DNA of 64,000 nucleotides from Oligoflexia bacterium. GTDB lineage: Bacteria; Bdellovibrionota; UBA1018. The stretch lies in assembly GCA_903895855.1 (NCBI GenBank), contig CAITVN010000194.1, forward strand, positions 18,093-82,092, written 5' to 3'. The translations under genes and the position numbers were made by a program. Positions 27,322 to 34,747 of this stretch are shown piece after piece; position 1 is the first letter of the stretch, and every line of letters begins with the position of its first letter. The notes beneath the pieces were generated by a model that worked only from the letters and a program-made list of their open reading frames with translations, was not told where the DNA came from and searched no databases.

Positions 27322-27680
27322 TGATTAGGCCTTTAATACAGGTGGTGAGTTTGAATAATCTTTCAAAATTTTGATGATACCATTCATCTTCTATAGGACT
27401 GAGGTAAAAAAGGGTTCCTGCAAGGTTATGCGTCTTAAGAATAGAGTTGTTTCGGTCCTACTCGTTTTTTCGGGGCCGACTTCGTGTCGTCGCCCGCCAT
27501 GGCGCATCGTGCGCCGCGGGAGCCCGCAAAAATGAGTAGGACCGAAACAACTCTATTCTTAAGTGCAGGCAATGCAGGATGCAGTTCCTTTCCTTAACTC
27601 AGTCATACAGAAGATGATTGGCATCATGAGAAATGCTTGGTCTCGGTTCGGGTTTAGCACCTGAGCTAAATGCCTAATCA
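27322..27680. repeat. large palindromic element 1 (MITE-like, structured core)
   Basis: This is a 359 bp imperfect palindrome. The innermost arms 27434-27463 and 27534-27563 are perfect 30-base inverted repeats. Outside them the arms are patchily conserved (for example CATCTTCT.TA..ACTGAG on both sides). The extreme ends are inverted repeats, TGATTAGGCnTTTA. Identical 12-base direct repeats GTCAGTTCTGAC flank the element at 27310-27321 and 27681-27692, as a target-site duplication would. The 70-base centre (27464-27533) folds into two hairpins: CGAC-TTCGT-GTCG, and a CCCGC...GCGGG stem enclosing GGCGCA-TCG-TGCGCC. The plan of this centre matches element 2, although the arms do not. There is no protein-coding capacity. 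Confidence 0.85.
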
Positions 27681-27754
27681 GTCAGTTCTGACACAGCAGG
27701 CTCAGGCTAGTTTGGGCGAGTTCGTTAAAGGATATTGAAAATCTAGCCGAAGTA

Positions 27755-27779
27755 ATAGTAGACTATAGTGGTCTACTAT
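27755..27779. promoter_or_regulatory. operator-like inverted repeat upstream of the metzincin gene
   Basis: A perfect 9-bp inverted repeat, ATAGTAGAC and GTCTACTAT, is separated by 7 bases and ends 20 bases before the GTG start. It could be a dimeric repressor site or a 5'-UTR hairpin next to the ribosome-binding GGGGGCGAGG. No regulator is encoded nearby. Confidence 0.5.
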
Positions 27780-27799
27780 AGAGTGGGGGCGAGGTCATC

Positions 27800-28627
27800 G
27801 TGCTAAGGCGATCGAAAATGAATCATCGACTATCGGTAGTGTTCGTGTGCGGGGCCACAGCCTTGCTCGCTAGCTGTGCTGAATTTGTTCCGACGACCAC
27901 TAGTGGCGATTCATCAACCACGCAGGTGCTCGTGAAAACTTGCGTCGTGCCGGAAGATCAAAAAGGAACCTTTTCGGGTCGCTGGAAAATGTCGGGAATT
28001 CCGATAGCTCTTGATCAAAATAGCGAATTTGACAAAGCTGAAACAGAAGATGTCATAGCGGCCGCTGATAGCTGGAATACTTTTTACCAAGGAAGTCTGG
28101 GAATTGAAAAAGTCTTAGATTATGGAACCAAAGAGTCGCCCCGCACTTCAAATGTGGCAAAACCAACCACGCTTTGCCAATCGGGCATTGTGCAAGGTGG
28201 GCAGTTCACAGGCCAAGTCATCATTTACAAAATGGGAAAATGGCCGAAAATTTACTCAAGCGAAGCGATCGCGATTACGACTTTTTGTCCGACTCCATCA
28301 AATCCGATTCCGCAATTTTATCACGGCCAGATGGAGATCAATTATGAAAATTTCTTCGTCGAAGGTAAACGTAACCCCGATTTGAGATCGATTGTTTTGC
28401 ACGAGTTTGGGCACTTGCTGGGCCTTGATCACAGTTGTGATAGCAAAGGAAAAAAAGGCTCACCAGATTGTGGAAATAGCTCGTTGCCGGATGTCTACCG
28501 CGCGGCATCGCTTTACTATTCTTTTGGATTTGACTCATCAACCGGGGCCGGCGAGCAGCGCCGTACTTTAAATGAAAATGACCAAGGCCGCGGTAATTGC
28601 CTGTATTCTGATCTTATCCCGAAGTGA
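27800..28627 (+). CDS. lipoprotein metzincin-type zinc metalloprotease
   Basis: This 275-residue protein has a signal peptide and lipobox LLASC (Cys near residue 27), so it is membrane anchored. The catalytic motif LHEFGHLLGLDH matches the HExxHxxGxxH zinc site of metzincins (matrixin-like). The upstream half has a Ser/Thr-rich tether, and several cysteines follow (CVVPED, LCQSG, FCPTPS, HSCDSKG, DCGNSS). A conserved Met-turn is not obvious. The GTG at 27800 has GGGGGCGAGG upstream; ATG 27818 is an alternative start. It stands alone between two large palindromic elements and behind an operator-like repeat. The host or prey substrate is unknown. Confidence 0.85.
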   Translation: MLRRSKMNHRLSVVFVCGATALLASCAEFVPTTTSGDSSTTQVLVKTCVVPEDQKGTFSGRWKMSGIPIALDQNSEFDKAETEDVIAAADSWNTFYQGSLGIEKVLDYGTKESPRTSNVAKPTTLCQSGIVQGGQFTGQVIIYKMGKWPKIYSSEAIAITTFCPTPSNPIPQFYHGQMEINYENFFVEGKRNPDLRSIVLHEFGHLLGLDHSCDSKGKKGSPDCGNSSLPDVYRAASLYYSFGFDSSTGAGEQRRTLNENDQGRGNCLYSDLIPK

Positions 28628-29089
28628 TCGCTCAGTATTTATGAGCCGCCCCCGACGTTGCCTACGCAAATTTCATCCATGCTGCTCTCATCTTTTACCG
28701 CACTCAGAGTTAGGCCTCACTGTCAGACTCCAGCGTTGATGAAACAAGATCCGCAGACACCTGTGCTTCTTTTTAATTTCGGGTCTGGTAGAAACTGACC
28801 TGCTTTTTGGGCACGTCATCCATGACTCGCCCGCATCGCGCTTTGACGCGCGAACGCATACGCTTGCGGGAGACCTCAAAAACAGGTCAGTTTCTACCAG
28901 ACCCGAAATTAAAAGGCTTTTCAGGTGGCGAGGACTTTGTTTCATCAACGCTGGAGTCTGACAGTGAGGCCTATATCAGATTAGACTTAAATGAGACTGG
29001 CATGGTTGGAATTTGCATAGGTAACGCTGACGCCTGCTATGCCAATTCAAAAAAAGCTGATAGACATGTGGATAGGGGGCTATTGAGGG
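28628..29089. other. 462 bp intergenic region occupied by palindromic element 2
   Basis: No convincing gene is present. The two ORFs in the track (28688-28948 minus, 28807-29106 plus) are mirror products of the palindrome arms and share the same encoded words because the arms are inverted copies. The last ~50 bases lead into the glycosyltransferase gene. Confidence 0.75.
28645..29039. repeat. large palindromic element 2 (structured core)
   Basis: This is a ~395 bp near-palindrome centred at ~28842. There are two perfect arm blocks: 32 bases (28771-28802 against 28883-28914) and 37 bases (28711-28747 against 28937-28973), separated by 22-23 diverged bases on each side. Beyond these, decayed but recognisable mirror similarity continues to about 28645 and 29039 (for example GCATGG.TG.AATTTGC.TAGG.AACG). 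The 80-base centre (28803-28882) has hairpins GTCA-TCCA-TGAC and TCGCGC-TTTGAC-GCGCGA, enclosed by TCGCCCGC...GCGGGAG, the same plan as element 1. The arm sequence is unrelated to element 1. No flanking direct repeat was found. Confidence 0.85.
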
Positions 29090-30364
29090 GTGAAAGAGTC
29101 GACTAGTAGCGAAGCCGCAGTCATCAGAAGTGGCGAAGCTGCGGCCATAAGGCACCATACAGGTGTTCAGACTATTTTGGTGCGGGCCCCGAACTGGATC
29201 GGAGATCAGATTCTTGCCTATCCTTTTTTCTACTTCTTAAGAAAGAAATACCCAAAGGCTCACATCACCTCAGTCTGTGTTCCTTGGGTGGCCGATTTGC
29301 AATTCAGAAGCTGTGTTGATGAGGTGGTGGTTTTTAATCAGTTGGGTTCAAAGTCAGCTCTCAAAAAATTCTTGGCGCTACGCCGATTCTCTAGGTCAAT
29401 CTGTCAAAATGTCGATCTAGCTATTAGTCTACCTAACTCATTTAGCAGCGCGTATCTTCTTTTTTCGGCGCGAGCAAAGGTGCGGCGGGGGTTTTGTGAT
29501 GAGTCGACTTTTTCAGAGGCCCGCTTCTTGTTTCTCAACGACCGAGTCAGTTGGAATAAATTTGGCGATGGGGTTCATCGAGCTCAAGCGTATCTAAACC
29601 TCATTCCAGGTGGTGCTGATTCACTTCGACCCGCGTCTGAGTTTTGGGCTAAACTTCCAGAAAATGAGTTAGACCCGATTGAACCGGGCGAGTTAGAGAG
29701 TTTTGATGTCAATCAGAACTGGCAAAATTGGCAGAACCGCTTGCCCGACGCGAGCGCTGTAGAGGTGCTGGGCGGCCTGAGAAAACCGATGGTTGACCCA
29801 GTGGGCGAAGATCAGTCTTATTTTGTGGTAGCCCCCGGTGCGACGGCCGAATCACGGCGCTGGCCTGAAGAAAATTTCATTGAGCTCATTCAAATGCTTC
29901 ATGCTGAGACAGGTGCAAAAGCTGTTCTTGTAGGCGGGGCGTCTGAGGCCGGTCTTTGCGACCGTATTGTAAGAAAATGTGGTCCCGCTTTGGCTATCGA
30001 CTATGCTGCACAAACTTCGTTGGTGCCACTCTTCTCAATATTCAAAAAAGCTGATTTTGCCGTTTGCAATGAGTCGGGCTTAGCGCACCTAGCAGCTTTG
30101 TCGGGTACGTTTGTGCAGATAATCTGTGGGGCTGCTAGCCCGAAGCGCACTCAGCCATTGGGGCCGGGGCTAGTGCAAGTGGCGATCAATCCGGTCGATT
30201 GTTGGCCATGTGAGAAAAACCACTGTGAACAGGCTCCTGGGTTAAAGATTCAGTGCTTGATGGGTATCAGGCCAGAAGCTGTGGCTACGCAACTTTTGGT
30301 GAAGCTAAAAAAATGCCGTGAGCAAAAGGCATTTTTACAATTCAATGGAGCGAGTTCGACATGA
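29090..30364 (+). CDS. glycosyltransferase family 9 (heptosyltransferase-like)
   Basis: This 424-residue GT9 enzyme resembles WaaF/RfaF ADP-heptose:LPS heptosyltransferases. The N-terminal Rossmann half starts ILVRAPNWIGDQILAYPFFYFLRKKYP. The C-terminal half has the nucleotide-sugar segment FVVAPGATAESRRWPEENFIELI and the late NESGLAHLAALSG and CGAASPKRTQPLGPG, typical of the family. A low-complexity linker with WQNWQN sits between the halves. The C-terminal cysteines (CWPCEKNHCEQAPGLKIQC) match those often seen in heptosyltransferase II. The start GTG 29090 has a GAGGGG ribosome-binding site, and the first ~22 residues are non-conserved. The 4-base overlap with the following GT4 gene indicates an LPS-core operon. 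Confidence 0.88.
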   Translation: MKESTSSEAAVIRSGEAAAIRHHTGVQTILVRAPNWIGDQILAYPFFYFLRKKYPKAHITSVCVPWVADLQFRSCVDEVVVFNQLGSKSALKKFLALRRFSRSICQNVDLAISLPNSFSSAYLLFSARAKVRRGFCDESTFSEARFLFLNDRVSWNKFGDGVHRAQAYLNLIPGGADSLRPASEFWAKLPENELDPIEPGELESFDVNQNWQNWQNRLPDASAVEVLGGLRKPMVDPVGEDQSYFVVAPGATAESRRWPEENFIELIQMLHAETGAKAVLVGGASEAGLCDRIVRKCGPALAIDYAAQTSLVPLFSIFKKADFAVCNESGLAHLAALSGTFVQIICGAASPKRTQPLGPGLVQVAINPVDCWPCEKNHCEQAPGLKIQCLMGIRPEAVATQLLVKLKKCREQKAFLQFNGASST

Positions 30365-31566
30365 TTTATGTTGATGAAAGCCTGCCCATTGCAGAAAAAA
30401 TTAATCTCAGGGCTCAAAGTTTAAAATCTCAGCTCAAGGTTTTGATGATTTGTCTGTCGCATTCTTGGGGGGGGTTAGAGCAAGTTGCCGCGCAAGACGC
30501 TGCTGATTTGGGAGAGCTAGGTATTGACGTTCGGTTACTGTGTTTAGAAGATTCGCCGATTCATGTTCGAATGAAGCAAGCGAAAGGCGTCGCTGCGATA
30601 CCGCTTGATGTTCGGCCCCGCGATTATTTTGATATGGGGTTGCGCTCAGTGATTCGCGGAGAAATTCTTGACGGCGTCAATCTCATTCACACGCACCAGA
30701 CCTCATTACTCGGATCGATTTCACCTTGGCTGGTTTCGTTTCCGTCAGTGGCTTTGGTTGCCTCACGGCACATCATGAGCGATCATCGAAAAAAGACATT
30801 TTATCACCGCCTCATTTACCAGCGGGTCGATGCTTTGGTCGCAATGTCTGAAATGCTTCGACAAAATATCATCGGCACTCATGCGATCAATCCCACCCGA
30901 GTTAAACTGATTCACCTCGGGCTTGATTTTGAAAAGTTTAATACCAACCGGGTCGATGGTTTGAAGCAACGGCTTGAGTGGGGAGCTGACGAAGAAACTC
31001 TGGTCATTGGATTAGTCGGTAGAATTGATCCCGCGAAAGGTCAGTCGGTATTTTTGAAAGCTGCGGCTGGACTGATTAAAAAAATTCCGATCAAATTAAA
31101 ATTTGTATTAGTCGGTGAGCAGACGCTCGGAGGCGAATCGAATCACCTTGAAGAACTGCGAGCGATCGTTGCGCAGTTTCGGCTCGAAGCCAACGTAGTC
31201 TTTGCGGGCTATCAGCAAAACATTCCTGAGATCATGAGTGCGCTTGATATTTTTGTGATGCCATCAAAGCAAGAGGCCTTTGGATTGGTCGCCATTGAAG
31301 CCATGGCCATGGCGTGTCCGGTCGTGATTTCACGCGGCGGCAGTGCTCGTGAAATTGTGGGCGAAGAAGAATACGGGCTACTTGTTCGACCGAATGATGC
31401 GTTTGATTTGCAAAGTCAGTTGAGGGTTCTGATTGAAAATCCTGAGCTTCGTCGCCAGATGGGCGAAAAAGCGAAAGCCTTTGTTCATTCGCGCTACGAT
31501 AAATTCAATCGAGTTTTAGGAACCCTAGCGCTCTATGATCGTTGCCTGAAACGTCGCGCTCAATAG
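30361..31566 (+). CDS. glycosyltransferase family 4
   Basis: This is a 401-residue GT-B glycosyltransferase. The N-terminal acceptor domain begins KVLMICLSHSWGGLEQVAAQDAADL. The donor domain has VIGLVGRIDPAKGQSVFLKAA and the Glu-x7-Glu motif in PSKQEAFGLVAIEAMA, followed by VVISRGGSAREIV. It is a retaining enzyme by family. It probably adds a sugar to LPS core or O-chain, given translational coupling (ATGA) to the GT9 gene. The sugar donor is not predictable. No terminator is evident in the ~150 bases before the convergent small secreted gene. Confidence 0.9.
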   Translation: MIYVDESLPIAEKINLRAQSLKSQLKVLMICLSHSWGGLEQVAAQDAADLGELGIDVRLLCLEDSPIHVRMKQAKGVAAIPLDVRPRDYFDMGLRSVIRGEILDGVNLIHTHQTSLLGSISPWLVSFPSVALVASRHIMSDHRKKTFYHRLIYQRVDALVAMSEMLRQNIIGTHAINPTRVKLIHLGLDFEKFNTNRVDGLKQRLEWGADEETLVIGLVGRIDPAKGQSVFLKAAAGLIKKIPIKLKFVLVGEQTLGGESNHLEELRAIVAQFRLEANVVFAGYQQNIPEIMSALDIFVMPSKQEAFGLVAIEAMAMACPVVISRGGSAREIVGEEEYGLLVRPNDAFDLQSQLRVLIENPELRRQMGEKAKAFVHSRYDKFNRVLGTLALYDRCLKRRAQ

Positions 31567-31715
31567 TTGCCGAATGCGTCGCGCTCAAGAATAGATCGAT
31601 AATCGAGATTCGAAAAATGATGATGAAAGACCCACATTACCTGTCTTTGAGACAAGTTGAGTGTTCTAGATACTGCTCGAGGCTGCTCGCTCTCGGCTAC
31701 TGCAAAATTCAACGG

Positions 31716-32066
31716 TTACGGAAACGTAATGGCTGTGCAGGTTGCGCCTAAAAGGTTGCAGTTCATGGGAGCCGGGCCAGAAAAAACCTGACTTCCGAAT
31801 CCGGGTAGACCGCAGTTGTAGAGGCACGCAACTTGATTGCGATAATTATAAAATGGGGCAGGGTAATACCCACACTGATAATCATACACCACAGACTGAA
31901 CGATGGTGTTCACACCTGTCGCATTCGACACTGTGCAAAGAAGATTGACGCCATTGCTTTGAGCGAAGCCTTGAAAAAAAGCGGCTTCTGATGAAAGCGA
32001 AGTGAGTGCAGTGAGTAAACAAGTGAGAACGAGAAGTGAGCGACTGAGGGTTTTCATAGTGGCCAT
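31716..32066 (-). CDS. small secreted cysteine-containing protein
   Basis: This 116-residue protein has a good signal peptide (LSRSLLVLTCLLTALTSLSSEA) and a mature domain of ~88 residues. The mature part carries spaced cysteines (LLCTV, YQCGYY, VACLYNCGLPG, MNCNLLGATC) and many Asn, Tyr and Phe residues. The cysteine count (6-7 in the mature part) suggests a disulfide-stabilised extracellular or periplasmic protein. There is no recognisable family. A start at M4 (MKTLSR) is equally possible. It is convergent with the GT4 gene. Confidence 0.6.
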   Translation of the reverse strand: MATMKTLSRSLLVLTCLLTALTSLSSEAAFFQGFAQSNGVNLLCTVSNATGVNTIVQSVVYDYQCGYYPAPFYNYRNQVACLYNCGLPGFGSQVFSGPAPMNCNLLGATCTAITFP

Positions 32067-32398
32067 TCGATAACTTAAAACTGAGAAAAAAGTCTAGGCT
32101 AAAGACACTTGAAATTTGAAATCTTTGCAAAAAAATACTTTTTTCGATCTTCGCTCAGGTGCTACTCTGAGGGTTTAATGGCCGTTTTTTTACCTTCACA
32201 GAAAATGAGATTGTTAACGGCTGTCGGGTGTCCAAAAAATGCCCAACCCGGGGCAATTTACCTAAGAATGAAATCGACATTGAGTCGAAATGAGTTAGGC
32301 TAAGGTAACTGTTTAGCGGTGCGGTCGGAAAATGAGTCTAGGCGAGTCGTCATTTCTGGGGCGATACCTTTCTAGGCTGATCACGGAGGGTGAATTGA
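32067..32398. other. 332 bp intergenic region, no gene seen
   Basis: This stretch separates the divergent small secreted gene and the small membrane protein gene. It must hold both promoters. I see AT-rich segments near 32100-32150 and a weak AAATGA...TCATTT inverted repeat around 32330, but no RNA gene, repeat or convincing ORF. The 64-residue plus-strand ORF at 32109-32303 has no ribosome-binding site or domain. Confidence 0.5.
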
Positions 32399-32638
32399 AT
32401 GAATGAACTGTTGAGTTCAAATGGGCTTGGTCTTGACTTTAATTTCAGTGCGCTTTTTTTCGGATTCGCCTTTGGGATTTTTGGTTTTTCGATTTTTCGA
32501 AAAGGCCGGCGAGATGGCAATATTTGGCAAATCGTGATGGGCTTGGGGTTGATGATCTACCCGTATTTTGTGAGTTCAACACTGGCGACGATCGCGGTGG
32601 GTAGTGTGCTCCTGTTGGTTGCGTACGCCAAGCGGTGA
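32399..32638 (+). CDS. conserved-looking small membrane protein
   Basis: This is a 79-residue protein with two hydrophobic helices (about residues 15-33 and 45-76) joined by a basic loop containing FRKGRRDGN. The phrase GLMIYPYFV after IVMGLG resembles a small uncharacterised inner-membrane protein common in proteobacteria. GGAGGG precedes the ATG at a good distance. The function is unknown. It is flanked by a 95-base gap before a convergent membrane protein gene. Confidence 0.7.
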   Translation: MNELLSSNGLGLDFNFSALFFGFAFGIFGFSIFRKGRRDGNIWQIVMGLGLMIYPYFVSSTLATIAVGSVLLLVAYAKR

Positions 32639-32733
32639 GTCGAACGTGTTCGTTGTTAGGTTTCTATTCTCTTTTCTCTGTTGAATCGATCATATCCTGA
32701 AATCGCAGGCACCCAGGCAGAGGCTCTCGTGTG

Positions 32734-33249
32734 TCATTGGCCAGAAAGTAGTATTATCTGTTCGCTTGTCTTTTGTCGCAGAAAGAATAGGTGAAAAATC
32801 CCCATTGTGAAGATGACCGAGTAGATCAAGGGTAGCGAGAAAACTAATAGAGTACCCATTCGTTCATCGCCAGTACTACTGTGGTTATCAAGTAGAATTT
32901 TTGCGTATAAGAGGGTAAGCGCGCAAACAGTTAATGCACCTATCAAGATTTTGAGGTGTCCGCCGCACCGGTGAGGCCTCAGTATAGAAAAAATATTTAG
33001 AACAATTGGGGCGCACCAAGGAAAAGACACTATCCAGAAAACTCCAGGTTCGGCTAGCGAAGTGCCAGGTGGCGCGGCGTGAGTTGCCAAGAAAGTATAG
33101 AAAAACAAGAAGAGATGAACAGCCAAAAGTATTTTCACTCCTTTCACGCCAGTGAACTGATGGGGCTGGGATACCGCAATTTTTGGGGCTTTCATTTTTT
33201 TGGTATATGCCTCACTAGACTTCGTGGCAAGTTGATTGGCAGTATTCAC
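32734..33249 (-). CDS. hypothetical four-helix membrane protein
   Basis: This 171-residue protein has a ~35-residue cytoplasmic basic N-terminus followed by four hydrophobic segments: LLAVHLFLFFYTFLATHA, PGVFWIVSFPWCAPIVLNIFSIL, LIGALTVCALTLLYAKILL and VFSLPLIYSVIFTMGIFHLFFL. There is no known domain. Base composition is more AT-rich than its neighbours. ATG at 33192 (residue 20 of the ORF, MKAPK) is an alternative start. The function is unknown. Confidence 0.6.
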   Translation of the reverse strand: MNTANQLATKSSEAYTKKMKAPKIAVSQPHQFTGVKGVKILLAVHLFLFFYTFLATHAAPPGTSLAEPGVFWIVSFPWCAPIVLNIFSILRPHRCGGHLKILIGALTVCALTLLYAKILLDNHSSTGDERMGTLLVFSLPLIYSVIFTMGIFHLFFLRQKTSEQIILLSGQ

Positions 33250-33338
33250 CTATCTGTGGCCGCGCAATCAAGTAGATAGCCTATAATTTACGCTTCGATG
33301 GCAAGTGATGCTCAGTCCCACTTGGGGTCGACCTTGCT

Positions 33339-34469
33339 CTACCAAAAAGGCCAAACGTGTTCTTGTGCCGCGATTGTTTCAACAACTGAGTCGTGATCGC
33401 CAGAGTAAATCGGAAAATACGATTCAAGTAGATTGAGGGCTTGTTTTGTCTGTTGATCGACTATTTTTGAGTTTGGGTCAGTTCTCGGTGATTGGCAGCG
33501 CGCTTGAAGTTGTGCCCAAAACTCCGGATATCGGTAGCTGCTTTTTAGAACCGAGATAAAATGCTCTTGTTTTAAATCACGAACCCCGAGGGTTTCATCG
33601 GCCAAAATCTTCGGTACGTTTCGCAAGGTGCCTTCAGTGTAATTGAGAGCTTGCTTACCTTCGCTTGCAAAAACTGGAAAAAAGCGAACATTGCTGGGTA
33701 GCCCAACGGCATAAATTCCGAGATGGGGCTTGGGCATCTTGCTCTGGGTTCCGTTCAAAAAATCTGAGGCCGTTCGTAAGTCGACTAAGCCATCGGGCAT
33801 GATCTTTCGAGAAATCCATTTTCCGAAGAGGTGGTTTTCATCGCTGGGGCCCACAAATCCGTGCCATGGGGTATCTATCGCTAGAAAGTCAACGCTCGAC
33901 CAATGGGTTAAAAACTGAGGCGAGGCCCTTAATTGAGACAGGGCCGCGAAGCTGATGATTCCACCCAGGCTATGGGCGATGATTTTTAGGGCTGGCTTCG
34001 GCAACTGAGTAAGCGATCCAAATGGGGTAGGTGAGCGATTGGCGATTTCGGAGAGTGTTGTGATTTCGCGAGCCAAGTCACCTGCGTTCAAACTCGCGAG
34101 GCGATGAAAGTCATCATAGGCAAAGGCAAGAATCTGGGTGTCGCAGGTGCGGTCGTTCTGACTGATGGCACTTGCGATTGAGTTTAAGGTGGCCGGAGCA
34201 GCCTTGATTCCGTGAACTAATATGACAATAGATTTCGGCGGGTTATGGTTAAATTCGTGTTCACCAGATCGGTGAGGCGTGTGCTCAGTCGAGTCGGCAG
34301 CCAGTTCAATGAGCTGACCTTCGCCCTCGGGGCCAAGGTAGGATTCGTCAAAGTCAGGGAGTTCCTCGACCGATCTTCTGGCAGCGCTTGAAGGTCGAGC
34401 TGTCCAGGTCGTGACCGTTAGAGCAACGATTGCAACCCACAACGATCGACTTAACGCACGGCGCCTCAT
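33339..34469 (-). CDS. secreted alpha/beta hydrolase, PGAP1-like lipase/esterase
   Basis: This is a 376-residue hydrolase with an N-terminal signal sequence (SLWVAIVALTVTTWTA). Fold motifs are SIVILVHGIKAAPATLN (oxyanion-side HG) and LKIIAHSLGGIISFAAL, whose nucleophile Ser sits in AHSLGG, as in PGAP1-like and triacylglycerol lipase families. A late GDHDSVVETIAAQEH can supply the catalytic His (and Asp). It is probably periplasmic or exported, acting on lipid or ester substrates. The promoter faces rpsA across a 278-base region that contains two copies of TTTGGTACGG (34536-34545, 34555-34564), possible operator elements. Confidence 0.82.
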   Translation of the reverse strand: MRRRALSRSLWVAIVALTVTTWTARPSSAARRSVEELPDFDESYLGPEGEGQLIELAADSTEHTPHRSGEHEFNHNPPKSIVILVHGIKAAPATLNSIASAISQNDRTCDTQILAFAYDDFHRLASLNAGDLAREITTLSEIANRSPTPFGSLTQLPKPALKIIAHSLGGIISFAALSQLRASPQFLTHWSSVDFLAIDTPWHGFVGPSDENHLFGKWISRKIMPDGLVDLRTASDFLNGTQSKMPKPHLGIYAVGLPSNVRFFPVFASEGKQALNYTEGTLRNVPKILADETLGVRDLKQEHFISVLKSSYRYPEFWAQLQARCQSPRTDPNSKIVDQQTKQALNLLESYFPIYSGDHDSVVETIAAQEHVWPFW

Positions 34470-34607
34470 CTGGTTGACATACCCAGGGTTGCCGCCTTTG
34501 GGAAGCCCGTCAGGCGGTATTGCACTGCCTGCTATTTTGGTACGGACTACCGAATTTGGTACGGCCTCCTGCCACCGAATTAAACCCCTGAGGTGACTCA
34601 GCTTTTC

Positions 34608-34636
34608 TTGACTTTCGCCGCTTCGGCTTCTATACC
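34608..34636 (+). promoter_or_regulatory. sigma-70-type promoter of rpsA
   Basis: TTGACT (34608-34613) is followed after exactly 17 bases by TATACC (34631-34636), a good housekeeping promoter. It predicts transcription starting near 34643 and a ~105-base leader before rpsA. Confidence 0.7.
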
Positions 34637-34703
34637 CTCGTTATCTCGTTAGAGGATTTGTTCTCCTATTAGTGCCGCTTTGCAGCATTGGAGACACCTC
34701 TGA

Positions 34704-34720
34704 GTTTGCTTTCGGCAAAC
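34704..34720 (+). promoter_or_regulatory. hairpin in the rpsA leader
   Basis: GTTTGC-TTTCG-GCAAAC forms a 6-bp stem with a 5-base loop, 27 bases before the rpsA ATG and inside the predicted leader. S1 represses its own translation in other bacteria through leader structure, so this could be part of such control. That link is inference. Confidence 0.4.
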
Positions 34721-34747
34721 GCGGGTTAAGAAAGGCATTTTTGCCAT

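Larger units (their letters stand above)
27265..27799. other. 535 bp intergenic region: palindromic element plus operator-like repeat
   Basis: There is no gene here. The region holds the large palindromic element at 27322-27680 with its 12-base flanking direct repeats, then ~75 bases, and then a 9-bp inverted repeat just before the metzincin gene. The proximal 45 bases next to the SDR gene are AT-rich and may carry its promoter. Confidence 0.8.

Noticed and set aside
27322-29039. Palindromes as integron attC sites around a gene cassette
   Set aside because: attC sites keep their outer R boxes (GTTRRRY/RYYYAAC) and vary inside. Here the centre is conserved, the arms vary, the size is too large, and no integrase or further cassettes are present.
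28807-29106. ORF of 99 residues across palindrome 2
   Set aside because: It runs through the hairpin core, and its words are mirrored by the opposite-arm ORF, as expected for inverted copies. There is no ribosome-binding site or domain.
31542-31751. 69-residue plus-strand ORF after the GT4 gene
   Set aside because: It overlaps the end of the GT4 gene in another frame and the end of the convergent secreted gene. No ribosome-binding site or recognisable features.
34500-34570. TTTGGTACGG direct repeats as a riboswitch
   Set aside because: Two 10-base repeats 19 bases apart, upstream of the predicted rpsA promoter, cannot be in the rpsA leader. At most they are operator elements for the divergent hydrolase gene.
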